A DNA stretch of 32,505 nt from Spiroplasma poulsonii (GTDB lineage Bacteria; Bacillota_I; Bacilli_A; Mycoplasmatales; Mycoplasmataceae). Made by a program: the position numbers and the translations under genes. Under the pieces are notes generated by a model, which saw nothing but the letters and a program-made list of their open reading frames with translations, had not been told where the DNA came from and did not search any database. The DNA is taken from assembly GCF_009866525.1 (NCBI RefSeq), contig NZ_CM020866.1, positions 1,855,746-1,888,250 of the forward strand, given 5' to 3'. Positions 9,372 to 21,023 of the stretch are shown piece by piece (the stretch's first letter is position 1; every line of letters begins with the position of its first letter).

Positions 9372-10574
9372 CTAAATTACTTTTTTTCTTTCAATTCTTA
9401 TTCAGTTCATACCCGCAGCATTAATTGATCCGCTTTTACCAATTAATAAGTTAAAATTGATATAAGGTTGATTAAAAACTCACTCAATATCTACGTTATA
9501 ATCTAAGATTGTTTCAAGTGCTGGTGATTGTTTTTCATTATGACTAAATCTAACCCATATTTTATATATATACTTATTTTTATTAAATTCAGGTATATTA
9601 AAAACTGAAAGTGAAAGTTCTTTTTCTACTAATAATTCTCATTCATTGGGTATTTTAGGCAAATCTTTTTTTTGTAAATAAAACTTATCAATATATTTAG
9701 TAGTACCAAAGGTATCATCTGTACTTTCAATTCCTGCAACTCCACCATCAATAACATCATAATTCGCAACTATTTTACTTCCACCAAAACTAGGATCTCA
9801 AATTCTTAATTTCCCTGTTTCAGCATTAAAATCAGCATTATTATGTTTACTGGCGTTTGGCATTAAAGTAATTTTATTTTGTTTTAAATCTGAAACTGCA
9901 ATTTTTCCATCATCATTTTTAATGATAGTTTTATTATCAAATGGAACACTTAATTCATTGTTAGAATTATATACAACCGATTTGTTATCAATTTTAAATC
10001 AATTATCTATTTTCTTTTCTAATTTATCATCATTTTTTATTCTTTCAGTTTTTTCTTTTTCTAATAAAGAGTCAACTTCTAATTGGGTATAATATGCTTC
10101 TAAATCTATCATAGTTAAATCAATACCTTCTTCTTGAAAAGTACGAAACATTTTCTTTAAAGTTGTTAGATTAGCTAATGATTTTACATAGGTGGGCAAT
10201 AAACCTTGTCATGTTGCCATTGGGTCATTTTGAGAAGAATAATTAATATCACCAACATTCATAGATGCTGAAGTAAAGAATTCAATCGGAATACGATTAA
10301 ATATTCAGTGTTCAACCGTAATAAATACCATGTTAATACATATTTTCTTCAATAACGGGTCTTTAAATGTTTCAAACTTTAATTTTGAAAATGGATAATT
10401 CAAATAGGAATTAATCATATTTTGGGCTCTTAAAGCAAATGTTTTAAATCATAATTCTACATCACCTTTAAAGAACTTATTATAACGAACTGGAACTTGT
10501 GTAATTTTACCTGTCATTGGATTAAAATTATTATAATTTTCCAAAGTAACATTTTGTCATAATTCATTTAACAT
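9372..10574 (-). CDS. Head-tail connector/adaptor with coiled coil, phage A
   Basis: 400 residues. The N-terminal ~150 residues look like an all-helical head-completion adaptor. The segment [18 protein letters not shown] (101-118) corresponds to GSASFSQGGVAYSQTNDP (109-126) in the phage B protein at 25646-26821, and the helices on both sides also correspond. Residues 160-191 form a charged coiled coil ([20 protein letters not shown]), followed by a beta-rich C-terminal domain with INAAGMNWIRIERKK at the end. Adaptors of this type bind beneath the portal, and the extra C-terminal part may form a fibre or tail knob. A good ribosome site (AAGGAGATGAT) overlaps the end of the preceding gene. Confidence 0.65.
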
Positions 10575-10586
10575 TTAATCATCTCC

Positions 10587-12179
10587 TTATCATTTACTTT
10601 TTTTAGAATATATTTTCTTTAATATAAATTTTTTACTATTTAGTAATGTTTTTGTTTTAATTGTTTTGTTTAAATCTTGGTTTGCTCTGAATTGTTTGTA
10701 TGTTTGAAACGCTAAACCACCACCCAACAAACTAGTAACCGCACTGTTTTCTAGTGTTTTTAACATTTTATCTTTATTAGTAAGATTGTTTTTAAATTGT
10801 TCTTGCAATTTTAATACCTTAGCAATTGTTCGATATATTTTAAAACTATCTTTTACGATTTGTTGATAAGAAACTGGAGCAAAAGAAACTAAATTAAATA
10901 AACTTGCTTTTTTAAATCCTCAGCCAATAAACCATTCACTGTTCATATAGAATTTAAAAGGTTCAGAAGCCAAAACAAACTGTTCTGCTTTGATTAAAGT
11001 TGTCATAACGACAATAGGGGCATATTGCGTATTTTTATAATATATTGTTAAAGCAACTTCACCGGCAACTGATAAAGGAGCAATTTTAACTGCTAAAAAA
11101 ACATCAGAACCATAGGCAAAAGGTAATAATTGGCCTTTTTTAATAGCCTTAGTTTCAAATTTAGATAATATTTTTTTAGTTTTATCAGTAATTTTATTAA
11201 TTACTTTTTGTTTAATAGCAATTATTTGTTTTTCAATTGGGTCTAATAATTTTTTAGTTACTTTTTGAATATAAAAATTTGGGTTTAAATGATTTAAAAT
11301 TTTATTTAATTTAATTGGTATTTGATGTAAAATATTTAATAATTTATTATTAAATATTTTACTGCCCCGCATTAAATTAGCATTTAATAGTAGGTTTTTA
11401 CCAACACCTTTTTTATGAAGATTGGCCATAATTTTATATCATTCATCAGTATTTATTTTGCTTATTTTATTAATATTTAACCCATATTCAGACAATCATT
11501 TATTAGCATTTTTTTCATTTACGCTTGGTATTTTTTGAACTAATTTAGGACTTATTTTTTGAATATTTTTCTCAATTTTTAATAAATTATTAATTGTTTC
11601 TAAATTAGAAACTTTAAAACCTCTATAAAAATCATTTCGTGCTAATTTTCCAATTGTATATAATAAAGTTTCATTATTAGCCTGTTTTGTAAAATCAAAT
11701 ATTAATTTATCAGATAAAATCTTTTTACCCGTAACTTGGCTTACAATATCTTCTAAATTATTAGCAGTTATTAACCCTAATTTTTCAAGTAATTTATTTT
11801 CTTTGGCTAATTTTAAAATTCTAGTTGTGCGAGCAGCCCGTGTTAATTTACCAACACCACCAATTGCTGGTAACAAATTTAAGGCAGTACTTTTTACTGT
11901 CACTTCTGATGTTAATTTATCGTATATTTGATTTACAGCAAAATCGGTTGCTGTTTCTACTCCAAAAGAGATAAATGCTGCGGCAAAATTAGATAATCCC
12001 GCACCAAGACCAATAGCAGATGCTACACCACCAGTTAAAACTGATAAACCAAGGGCTAAAACTTGAATTCCTAAAAATTCTAATAACTGTAAACCAAAAC
12101 TTTTTTTCTTGTTGTTGGATTGACAATCTAGTTGGATTTTTTTTAACAGCATAAATAAGGGCTGTTTTAGATGTTCCAA
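10587..12179 (-). CDS. Minor structural protein with hydrophobic Gly/Ala-rich region; start frameshifted
   Basis: About 530 residues, running unbroken through several TGA (Trp) codons to TAA at 10587. The N-terminal third contains a long Gly/Ala-rich hydrophobic stretch (LALGLSVLTGGVASAIGLGA) that could cross or puncture a membrane, and the rest is basic and helical. It occupies the place of the phage B protein 24739-25656, between capsid and connector. A membrane-active internal or ejection protein is a reasonable guess. In this frame the 5' end has only a TTG (12179). A better start, ATG 12186 (MPIGTSKTALIYAVKKNP), is in a different frame and would join at the seven-T tract 12101-12107. This means a one-base indel, slippage or a sequencing error. 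Confidence 0.6.
12101..12107 (-). other. Homopolymer at a reading-frame switch
   Basis: Seven T on the plus strand (seven A in the mRNA). Upstream of it the ATG 12186 frame reads like protein. Downstream only the other frame does. Confidence 0.5.
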
Positions 12180-12198
12180 TTGGCATATCTATTAAACC

Positions 12199-12221
12199 AA
12201 AAAGTACTATTTTTTAGTACT
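12199..12221 (-). terminator. Terminator/attenuator after the phage A capsid gene
   Basis: On the minus strand, TAGTACT/AGTACTA arms (7 bp, 5-base loop) are followed by five T. It stands between the capsid stop codon and the next structural gene, so capsid mRNA could be made in excess over the downstream genes. Confidence 0.6.
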
Positions 12222-12222
12222 A

Positions 12223-12494
12223 TTAAGAATTTTTAATTTTAACATCAATCGGATTTGTTTGACCAGTAGCATTGTTTTTACCTTCAATTTGAACTTCAAC
12301 AGTTTTATCATTTGTAATATTAATTGGTCAATCTTCACCTTTACTTTCAATAAAGTAATCGAAATCACTTTCAGTTAAAGAACTATTTACTGCTTTTACC
12401 ACTTTTAAAACAACATCTTTAAATTGTGGTTTTAATTGTTCTGCTGTTGTTTGTGTTGGGTCTGTAACATGAATAGTTGGTTTATCTAATTTAT
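12223..12494 (-). pseudogene. Major capsid protein, C-terminal stub (phage A)
   Basis: Ninety codons, from KLDKPTIHVTDP to NPIDVKIKNS, align closely with the last ~89 residues of the phage B capsid protein (23362-24732). Shared blocks include TAEQLKPQFK (TIEQLKPQFK in B), DYFIESKGEDWPI and IEGKNNATGQTNPIDV. The rest of the gene is missing. Homology stops exactly where the IS sequence begins (12495), and the N-terminal part is not found on the other side of the IS. The remaining piece is the spiralin-like accessory domain and not the capsid fold itself. Phage A therefore cannot make a capsid from this copy. Confidence 0.85.
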
Positions 12495-12674
12495 GGTTGT
12501 ATGTATTATTTAAGGGTTTTAATTAATATCTTAGAAATTGTGGAATAATATACCACTTACTTATCTATAGTATATAACTTTTAATTTTATTGTCAATAAT
12601 ATTTTAGTATTTTTTAAATTTTTTCACAACAAAAAATATATTTTTATTAAAATTACTTAATTTATTATATAAAA

Positions 12675-14012
12675 TTAATAAAGATATAAGTTTTGTTGTA
12701 ATTTTTTATTAAAATTATTAACTGAATAATTAATTCTATTTTCTTCTAATGGTTCATTAGTGTTAAATAAATTAATTTTATTTTTAAAATTCATCATACT
12801 AGTATTTAATTTATTTTTAAGAGTTTTTTCATGATAAGTTGCTTTTTTAACCAAAACACCCTTACAGTAATGTGATATATCACCTTCAATATGACAACCA
12901 ATATTATTTCATAATATTTGATTTCTGACACCCTCTTCATTATTTTTAATTAATTTAATTGTTTCTTTTAAGAATTTCATTTTTGATTCTTTTATAAAAG
13001 AAGAACTGTTTTCTAAGCATTGTAATAATTCTTCATATTTTGCATTATAAAAATAATCAACGGTTTTATGATAAGTTTCTCTATTTTCTTTATTTTTATT
13101 TTGAAACGGATATAGTTTTTTAAATCTACTTGTAAGATGAAATTTATCTATGGTGTAATGTACTTTATTTTTAGGGAAATATTCTTGAATAACTTTTGCA
13201 ATATTTTTAATTCAAGGTGCACCATCACCTAATACCATAATTTCAATATTGTCATTAATATCATAATAACTTGTAATTAATATAAGTAATTTATTAACAA
13301 AATTAGTTAATTTACTATTTTTTCTAATATATTCTGGAATGTTATCTAATTCTATAACACCCAATTTATTTTCAATTACAGGTCTTTTTTTAGTTGATTT
13401 TGCTTTATCAAAACCAGTATAAACAGTTGAAAATATACTATGTTTTTTTATTTTCTGTTTTCCTATTTTATTTTCATTTCACATTTTTAAAAAAGTTCCA
13501 TCAATTTGAATATATAAAGTATGCGGTATTTTTATTTTTTTATTAGTTTTATTAAGATAATATTCTTTATCAGTTTTTGCATTTTTCATAATATTTGAAA
13601 TTGTTTTTATACAAATTTTTACATGTTCCATAGTATCTAAAATATCTTGATATGTTTTTTTCTTGCCAATAAATGATAATATTTTTTCTTTAACAGAATT
13701 ATCTATTCTTTGTCATTTTTCAATTACTAAAAGTTTATCCAAAGGAAAAATATATTCTTCTTTACCTGTTTCTGGATTAATTTTATAATATCTTCTTCTT
13801 TTAAAAGTTATTTTCCCATTTAAAATAGTTAATGTTCTTGGTTTTATTTCTTTTACTTTATAATCTTTAAATTCTTTTAAAGTTTCATCAATTTTATAAT
13901 TTTTAAAAATTCATTTATCATAATTTTCTAAATTTTGTTGAATAATTTCAATACTTTGTTTATCTAATAAAATATTAAAATTGTTAAAAAAGTTGTTATC
14001 AACATTTATCAT
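12675..14012 (-). CDS. UPF0236/ISLre2-family transposase
   Basis: 445 residues, intact. ATG 14012 is preceded by AAAGAGGG. Recognisable blocks are a KRRRYYK segment, FPLDKLLVIEKWQR, a helix-turn-helix-like TYQDILDTMEH...KTISNIMKNA, the IPHTLYIQIDGTF strand that carries the first acidic residue, IEIMVLGDGAPWI with a second, and HYTIDKFHLTSRFKKLYP near the end of the catalytic core. In this family the D-D-E nuclease moves the element by cut or copy and paste. The copy beginning at 32505 is identical over everything visible (about 700 coding bases), so transposition or gene conversion was recent. Confidence 0.88.
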
Positions 14013-14088
14013 TTTTTACCCTCTTTCTTAATTTCAAACATTATCACAAAAATAATAAAAAATCAAAAAAGATAGTAATTTTTATTTA

Positions 14089-14100
14089 ATATGTTATAAT
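14089..14100 (+). promoter_or_regulatory. Extended -10 promoter element
   Basis: TGT-TATAAT (extended -10, TATAAT at 14095-14100) has no clear -35. Together with the terminator at 14142-14167 it would give a transcript of about 60 nt, upstream of the small terminase and inside the probable IS left end. Confidence 0.4.
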
Positions 14101-14141
14101 ATAGGTGTTAATTTATTTATTAGCAAATTAATTTAACTAAG

Positions 14142-14167
14142 AAGGTAAAGAAATTTACCTTTTTTTT
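14142..14167 (+). terminator. Rho-independent terminator
   Basis: AAGGTAAA and TTTACCTT form an 8-bp stem with a GAAA loop, followed by a run of eight T. It shields the phage B late operon from transcription starting in or left of the IS. Confidence 0.75.
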
Positions 14168-14288
14168 ATTTTAATTAAGAATGTAAATAAAAAGAACCGG
14201 CCAAGTTCTTTCGTACATGTTTTTTCTATACTTATATTTAACCATATAATTTTATAATTGCAATTTTAGTATGAAACAAGGAGTAAAA

Positions 14289-14686
14289 ATGAAAGAATTT
14301 AATCCAAAAACAGCAAGTTTACGAACAATTTACCGTAAAATAGAAGAATTTTGACAAGATAAATCATCTAATAAACCATATACATTGAATGATTTAACCA
14401 ATAAATTCAACCTTTCTGCAAGTGAAGATATGATACTTATGCGAGCGAAAAGATAGTTCCTTTGCTTGAAAAACAAGTTGATAGAATTGAAAGTGAAATA
14501 ATTGAATATATGATGCGTTCGCCTGATGGTGCTAAATTATATTGACAACGAGCATTTAATTATAAATATTCACTGCAAGAAAAAGAACTTGAAAAAGAAT
14601 TAAATTTAAATAATCAACAACCAATAATAGTTAATTTACAAACTGATATTAGAGATATTAAAAAAGAAAGTGATAATAATGCTTAA
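14289..14686 (+). pseudogene. Terminase small subunit, single frameshift
   Basis: Starts at ATG 14289 after AAGGAG. The first frame (KEFNPKTASLRTIYRKIEEF...NLSASEDM) stops at TAG 14454. A second frame continues from about 14430 (YASEKIVPLLEKQVDRIESE, then the helical EKELEKELNLNN) to TAA 14686, which overlaps the ATG of the large subunit by six bases. Position, size (about 130 residues when joined), a helical DNA-binding-like N-terminus and a coiled C-terminus fit the phage small terminase, which recognises the packaging site. A one-base indel near 14425-14440 is the simplest explanation. Programmed frameshifting is possible but there is no slippery sequence. Confidence 0.65.
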
Positions 14687-16139
14687 TCATTTTACTTATT
14701 TGTTAGAAACGCCTTATTGGTTATTACAAAATAGTAATGTTGGTGATAAATATCCATTTGCTAAAAAATATGAATTAGTTAATGAAATTAATCAAATTGG
14801 AACACGATATAGTGGTAAAACTATTTCAAATATTAAAATGTTTGGTGAATTATTAAAAATTAGTTTATTGATTAAAGAACCAATTTGTATTATTGCTAGT
14901 ATGTATTGAAGTAAAGATTTAAAAGATAGTGTCTTTCAAAACATATGAAATATGTTAGATGAAAATAATATTTCTTATACTATTAATTTATCTAATTTTA
15001 CTTTTACTTTATCAAATGGGAGCAAAATATATTGTAAAGGTTTACATTCACCAAGTCGAAAAGAAAAATTAAAAGCTTTTGCTGATTTAAATAAATATAA
15101 ATTAGTTATTGATTGAAGAGAAGAATGTGATCAATTTCAACAAAAAGATTTAAGTGATTTAGAATTTGCTATTCGTGGTTATCAAAATAAAATAACAATT
15201 AATACATGTAATCCTGAAAGCTTAAAAAGATATATTGTTGGTTATTGTAATGAATTATTACCTTTTAATGAAGAAATAATGCGTAGTAAATATGAACAAA
15301 TTAATTATATTGAAAAATGAAATATGAAGATTATTATTCATTATTCTAGTTGAAGACTTAATTATGAATTACCACAAGATAAAGTTAATGAACAATTAAG
15401 ATTAGAACAATTAGATATTGAAAGAGCAAGAGTATGAAGTTGAGGACTGCCTGGGAATACTAGTGGTTCAATTTTTGCAAGATATATTGATATTATGCAA
15501 GCAACAGATATTATTCAACCAACTAAATTATTAGGTGGTGTTGACTTAGCAAACTCTACTAGTCCCAAAGGACATACAACAGCATCGAGCTTTTGAATAT
15601 ATAATTCATTTGATAAAAAAGCCTATAAAGTTGCTGAATATACACACTCAAATGCTACGCAACAATTTAAAGGACCATTAGAACAAGTAAAAGATATTTT
15701 AGAGTTTTACAACAATCAATTAAACCAATATTTTAATTTAATACAACAAGGAATATCAATTAATGTTGATGATAGTGCTTATGCAACATTAGAAAGTTTA
15801 AATAGAGAAAAATATAATTATACTTTTGGTCAATACATGAATTTTAAACCAGCACAAAAGCAGAAGTTTAAAATAAAACATCGTGTAGAAGCATTTACAA
15901 TGTTAATAAATACTAATCAATTAAAATGATTATGAGAAAAATGTCCTGTAAGTAAAACCCAATATGAATTAATTCAATGAGAAGATAAACCCGATGTAAG
16001 AGAAGAACGAATGTTAGATTTATATGATGATACATTTGATAGTGATTTTTATGCTTTACACTTTGAATTAATACCAATGGTTAAACATAATAGTTCATCC
16101 GATTATAAATTATGACAACAAAGGGAGTGATTAACTTAA
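14679..16139 (+). CDS. terL: Terminase large subunit
   Basis: 486 residues. I chose ATG 14679 over the upstream GTG 14670 because it overlaps the small-subunit stop in the usual coupled way. The ATPase part has Walker A GTRYSGKT (41-48), a likely Walker B ending in KLVIDWREE (about 141-149) and INTCNPES (coupling motif) after it. The nuclease part has GGVDLANS (D289), NVDDSAY (D364/D365) and DDTFDSDFYAL near the end, as in Terminase_3/PBSX-type enzymes. It drives DNA into the head and cuts the concatemer. All tryptophans are TGA except W14. The gene is followed at once by 16139 (TAATG overlap). Confidence 0.88.
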
Positions 16140-16417
16140 TGAAAAAAGATATTTATGTAATACATGATGAACGTGTAATAAATGCAAAAAGACCTTATAT
16201 GTCTGTTTGTGGACAAGTTAAAAAAAGACTTTGTCAAGAATTAAAAAAAGATAATATAGCAATATGTAAATTAAATTTATATAACGAATATATTAAGAAA
16301 TATCAAAAAATTAAAGTATGTGTACAAGTTTTATCAAATGAACCAAATTTATTAACAGTAAATATTATTAATTATGCACTTATTTTAAAATTAAAGGAGC
16401 AAAATAACAATGAATAA
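16139..16417 (+). CDS. Small phage protein, unknown
   Basis: 92 residues starting MKKDIYVIHDERVINAKRP. The start overlaps the terL stop (TAATG) and AGGGAG lies upstream. The end overlaps the portal start by eight bases. It is basic, with two Cys in the N-terminal half (SVCGQVKKRLC) and one later pair (AICKLN, KVCVQV). It resembles no family I can name. Its place between terminase and portal suggests a role in packaging or a small regulator of head assembly. Confidence 0.7.
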   Translation: MKKDIYVIHDERVINAKRPYMSVCGQVKKRLCQELKKDNIAICKLNLYNEYIKKYQKIKVCVQVLSNEPNLLTVNIINYALILKLKEQNNNE

Positions 16418-17801
16418 TACTTTCCCTAGTTTACCAAACTTAAATGATATTAATAGTGTTTTAAAATTTTATAATTATGATTGAACTATTAATTTAGCAA
16501 ATATTATTGCTCGCCATCAAATGCGACTAGTAAATGGTAAAGATATTTTATTTAAGTCTCATCGTAAAGACATTTTAGAAAAATTAAATTGATGATATGA
16601 AACTTATAAAATAAAAGAAAAATTAGATAAAAATGAATTAACAGCCAGTTTAATGGGTAAAACTATCTTTGGTTTATTAGAAACTAGTGATGGCAATATT
16701 GATTTATGAATTAACCCATTTAACTTTACTTCAAGAGTAAGCAAAATAAATGAAATTGAACAAGGTGCTGATATTTGATTAAATTATCATCAATCAGATA
16801 GTGGTTTTATTTTAAATTTAATTTGTACCAAAGATAAAATAATTATTAAAGGTTGACCAAAAAATAATGAAGTAGTTGTTGGGCAAAGTAAAACACAAAT
16901 TAAAGATGATGTTAGACCTGTTTTAGTACAAGAATTTAAAAACAAATTAGGTATTGTCCCTTTTTGAGAAATGATTAATGAACCTAATCCATTATTTTTA
17001 TCAACTTCAACAACATTAAACCCATGGCCTACTATGGCAAATTGTTATAAATTACAATTTGATTTAGAAGATAGTTTTAATATTAAATCAAAAGAAAGAT
17101 GAGCAAATCGTACTCATTGATATGGGGTATTAGATGATGATTTAATGACTGCTTATAACAAAGGCAATAAAAAAGTATTACAAGATGCTTTTGATGATAT
17201 TTTTATTCAATCAGGTCAATCAGCAGTAGATGGTCAATTATCACAATCTTTACAAGTAGTACAAGGTACACCAACCTTAGAAACATATACCGAAGACGAA
17301 AAATCAATTATTGAACAAGTATATTTAGCATGTCATTTTTCTAGTCCTTTTGGTGATAAATCAGATAATGACCAAAATAAAACACAATCTTTATTAACTA
17401 AAACCAAAGATTTAGAAAAACAAGCATATTTACAAGCATATCGTAAACAATATTATACAAAGATGTTTGATACTGTTTTAAAATATTATGGTTTATGAGA
17501 TGGTGTTGGTGAACGACCTTATGGTTTTGATTTTGTTAGTGCTAGTTTAGTTGACCAAATGCGACAAAATGAATTAATTACTGCTAGATTAGATAATGGC
17601 ACAATGGAACCAATAAGAGCAATTACTGAATATGATAATATTGATGAATTAGAAGCAAACAAATATTTTGAAAAAATAGAAAAATGACAAGATAAAATGC
17701 AAACCAAAGAAATTGAACATAATAATAAATTACTAGAATATGATGAAACTGGTAATAATCAAAATGCCTTACAAGGTAGAACAGAAATTAAGGAGAATTA
17801 A
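16410..17801 (+). CDS. Portal protein (phage B)
   Basis: 463 residues. AAAGGAG stands 10 bases before the ATG. The N-terminal part has LANIIARHQMRLVNGKDILF and WYETYKIKEKLDKNELTAS, typical of the alpha-beta wing region. The centre has GIVPFWEMINEPNPLF. The C-terminal half has CHFSSPFGDKSDNDQNKTQS followed by long helices (YLQAYRKQYYTKMFDTVLKY) and a charged tail. This is the usual portal layout, with a serine/asparagine/glutamine-rich clip before the stem helices. Position after terminase supports it. It forms the DNA entry ring of the head. The sequence differs much from the portal-like protein of phage A. Confidence 0.75.
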
Positions 17802-17804
17802 CAA

Positions 17805-20800
17805 ATGAGTAGAATTAATCCCGGAGTTATCGAAGAATTAAGAAGACAAGCCCACGATACTTTAATAGATATCAGAGAAAACATAAAAGACAATCGTCAT
17901 TGAATGGTATTTCCTTTTAATGTTTATAGTTCATATATCCCTGATACTGAAACAGGATGAAAACCTAATAATGCAAAACCAAGTGATTATGGTAGTTATT
18001 CACGCATATTTGATAATATGGAAAGTACTATTGCTCAATGACAAAATAGTTTAAAAATAGTACAAAAATATAAAGGTGAAGAAATTAATATATTAACGAT
18101 TGATGATTTTAATAAACAGCCAATTAATTCAACTATATGAGCCAATAATGAAACACCTTTTGCTATAAAATTAAAAGATGAAAATAATAATGTTTATTGA
18201 AAATTAATTGATGGTGAAAATATTTATGATATTAATAGAATGCTAGAATACTTAAAGCAATATAAATTAAGTTATTTTATGAATAATGATAATAAAGCAG
18301 ATAATTTTTATACTAAAGAAGTTAAGGTTGGGAAATATTGAGATGCTTATATGATTGATGATAGAAGTTCAATTCAATTTGGTGAAGCTAAATTTGAACA
18401 AGTATTTACTCAACAATCAACTGAAAGACAATATACTTTATTAATTTTAGATGAAGATGTCAATAAATTAAATATTAATGATTATTATAATTTTTATACT
18501 GTATTTAATGACCGTGGTTTAAATATTGGTGGGGGTAATATTAATTCTGCACCACAAGATAGACAATGATTATATCCATCTAATGTTATTAATTATTATT
18601 CACCTTATGATGGTAGTTTTTTATGACAAGAAATTACATTTTCAAGTATTAATGACAAAATTAGTAATAGTGGTTTATCAGTAAGACAATTTATACAAAC
18701 AAGTGCCCCAGGTGAAGGTTATTGTTTTCCTAAAATAACTTATGATGAAAAACTAAATAAAGGTATTGTTGAATTAGATGAAGTTTTATTAAAAGACCCG
18801 GGGGTTAGAGCAATGGCAGTTAAATTTTATGGTAATCCTATCTTTTTTGATATGCCTGTAATTGGTCGGCCAATTATTAAAGGTCAATTTAATAAAAAAG
18901 TTATGAATTCAAGAGATTTATTAATGTATAACATGTATCCTTGTCCACCCGACAAAGTTAATAATTATGCATCACCAGAAGTAAGCTGATATAACATTCA
19001 AGGTATTCAACCAACAATGATAACTGGTTATGAAGATTGAAAAAAAGATATGGAAAGTAGATATGATTTTTGAAAACAGAAAAATAGTGAGGGCATTGTT
19101 ATAACCGACCCCACTACTACATCAGCAACTAATTCTAGTGTTGGTAGAAATATTCATAAAGAAGATAAAAACTCTAAATTTTATTGATCTAAAGATTGAA
19201 AAATAACACCACCAAACAAAATAAAAGTAAATGGCGGTAATGTTGATAATATTATTAGTACTCAAGCATCATCATATTTTAGAAGAAAAGATGAATTTGG
19301 TAATACAGTAGGTCAAGTTCAAATTGAATATAGCAAAATGGGTTCATGTAATGTTTGAGATATTTTAAATATGAATAATTTTATTAATCGCCAAGTTACC
19401 GTATTACCTTTAAACTATACTCAAAAATTAGTATTTAATCCTTTTACGATACCGGGCGGAGTTGGTAAGTTCTTAAACTTTATTTCATTTGGTATTCCAT
19501 GAGGTTGAGTAATTAACCAAGACGAAAAATCATGACCTAATTTTCAATGACTTAATGGTTTTATGAGTGCTAATATTTATAGTTTTTATAATGATGCCTT
19601 TTGGTCTGAAAAATCAAAAGGTAAGGGTTATTTACCATTTGAAATATTTAGAGAACAAGGGAACGACAAAGTTGGTGCTATATTTGGTGCAAATGCTAAT
19701 AGTTTAGGTTTTACTACTTTATTAACTGATAAAGTACAAGGTATTGTTTTAACTAAGGATGGTAAACCAACAAAAGAATTAGTTTATTCAACTTATAATT
19801 TAAAACAATTAAATGAAAAAACTAACCGAGTTTATTTAATTAATGAAAAAACCAAATCAGTTGACGCTCAAACACCAGTTAGTGATAGTGAAAAAGATAA
19901 TGATTGCGAATTCTTACAAACACCAGATGGAACAAATTGTAGTTATATTATTGATATGTTTTCAATTCAAGCATTATATAAAGGTAATTTTGAAATCATC
20001 TTTTATGCAGATAATCCATATACTAATAATGAAGAAGATTACTTAAAATTATCAGTATGGAGTTTTAGAGGTAAAACAAAAAGTACATTAAATAATTATT
20101 TACGCGATATGACAACTAATTATAAAACTAGTTTCTTATTACCACATGACTATGAAATACCAACATTTAATTACCCAGAATATGTCTTGCCACCAGTACC
20201 ATATAACTATAAACCTTATACAAAAGATATCTGAGATGCTAAAACAGGACAAGCATTAAAAACTAAAATTACAGCACCACCACAATGTAAACACTCAAAT
20301 AATCCTAAAAGTTTTATTAATTTATTTGATAATACAACAGAATATAAAGGATATTATGAAATAGAAATTGATTTAAGACAAATTGACCCAACAATTCAAA
20401 GTATAAGTAAATTTCAAGATTCTTATAAAACAATTGAAATAAGTAATCTTGACAATTTACAAGTTAGTTGTATTGAACCTGATATAAAACATTTTATTCG
20501 TGATAGAAATGTTAATATTTTAGGAGGTTATTCTACTTGTGAATATAATTTTGGACCACTATCTGATGCAACTTTACACAAAAAGGGATTGCCACAAAAA
20601 GATAATGTTAATTTTGAAAGTACAAAAACTTTGTATACAGAGAATATAAAAGTAAATGATACTGAAACAATATATGTGACTGCATATACTAATGGATTAT
20701 CTAGTGGAAATTATCAAAGTGAATATACTATTTCATGAAGAAACTGAGATATTAACTTTTTACTTCAAATAACAAAATTATCTGATAATGATAATAATAA

Positions 20801-21020
20801 AATTACAGAAACATATTTACAAGCATATTATACAAATGATATGAAATTAAAAATTAGATTTTCAAAAGTATTACTTGCTAAATTATTAGGATATTGTTTA
20901 ACAAATAATACTTCATTAGGTAATGATAAAGATATAACAATAGATGTAAATGCCTTAGGTGTTTTAAATATGATAAATAATAGTAATAATCCTGTTAAAA
21001 TTACATTTACACCAAGATAA
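17805..21020 (+). CDS. Very large tail-type structural protein (phage B)
   Basis: 1071 residues, the longest gene here, open across about 25 TGA codons. It starts three bases after the portal stop, with ribosome site AAGGAG inside the portal end. No enzymatic motif recognised. The sequence is rich in Asn, Tyr and Trp, with beta-type segments. It contains a hydrophobic GGVGKFLNFISFGIPWGWVI stretch (about 550-570) that could insert into a membrane, and a Pro/Tyr-rich YVLPPVPYNYKPYTKD near 795-810. Its place (after portal, before the cargo cassette) equals that of the 808-residue protein of phage A. A multifunctional tail or tail-tip protein of a short-tailed phage is inferred. The phage 3' cargo is convergent and separated by a terminator. 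Confidence 0.65.
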
Positions 21021-21023
21021 AAG

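Larger units (their letters stand above)
12495..14198 (-). mobile_element. ISLre2/UPF0236-type insertion sequence, copy 1
   Basis: The 12495 end is defined by comparison with copy 2. The two sequences are identical from GGTTGTATG (12495 and 31628) inward and unrelated outside. The other end is less certain. A GGTT...AACC terminal relation and a weak TTAATTAA/TAAATAA similarity suggest about 14198. The length of about 1.7 kb suits the family. I see no target duplication across the two sides, which fits a recombination between IS copies after insertion. Confidence 0.65.

Noticed and set aside
9055..9375. 106-codon open frame on the plus strand
   Set aside because: Antisense to the two-helix protein 9087-9356, which has a good ribosome site and correct operon spacing.
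5394..12179. Apparent chains of short broken genes on the minus strand
   Set aside because: The breaks are TGA codons, which read as Trp in Spiroplasma; the genes are long and open.
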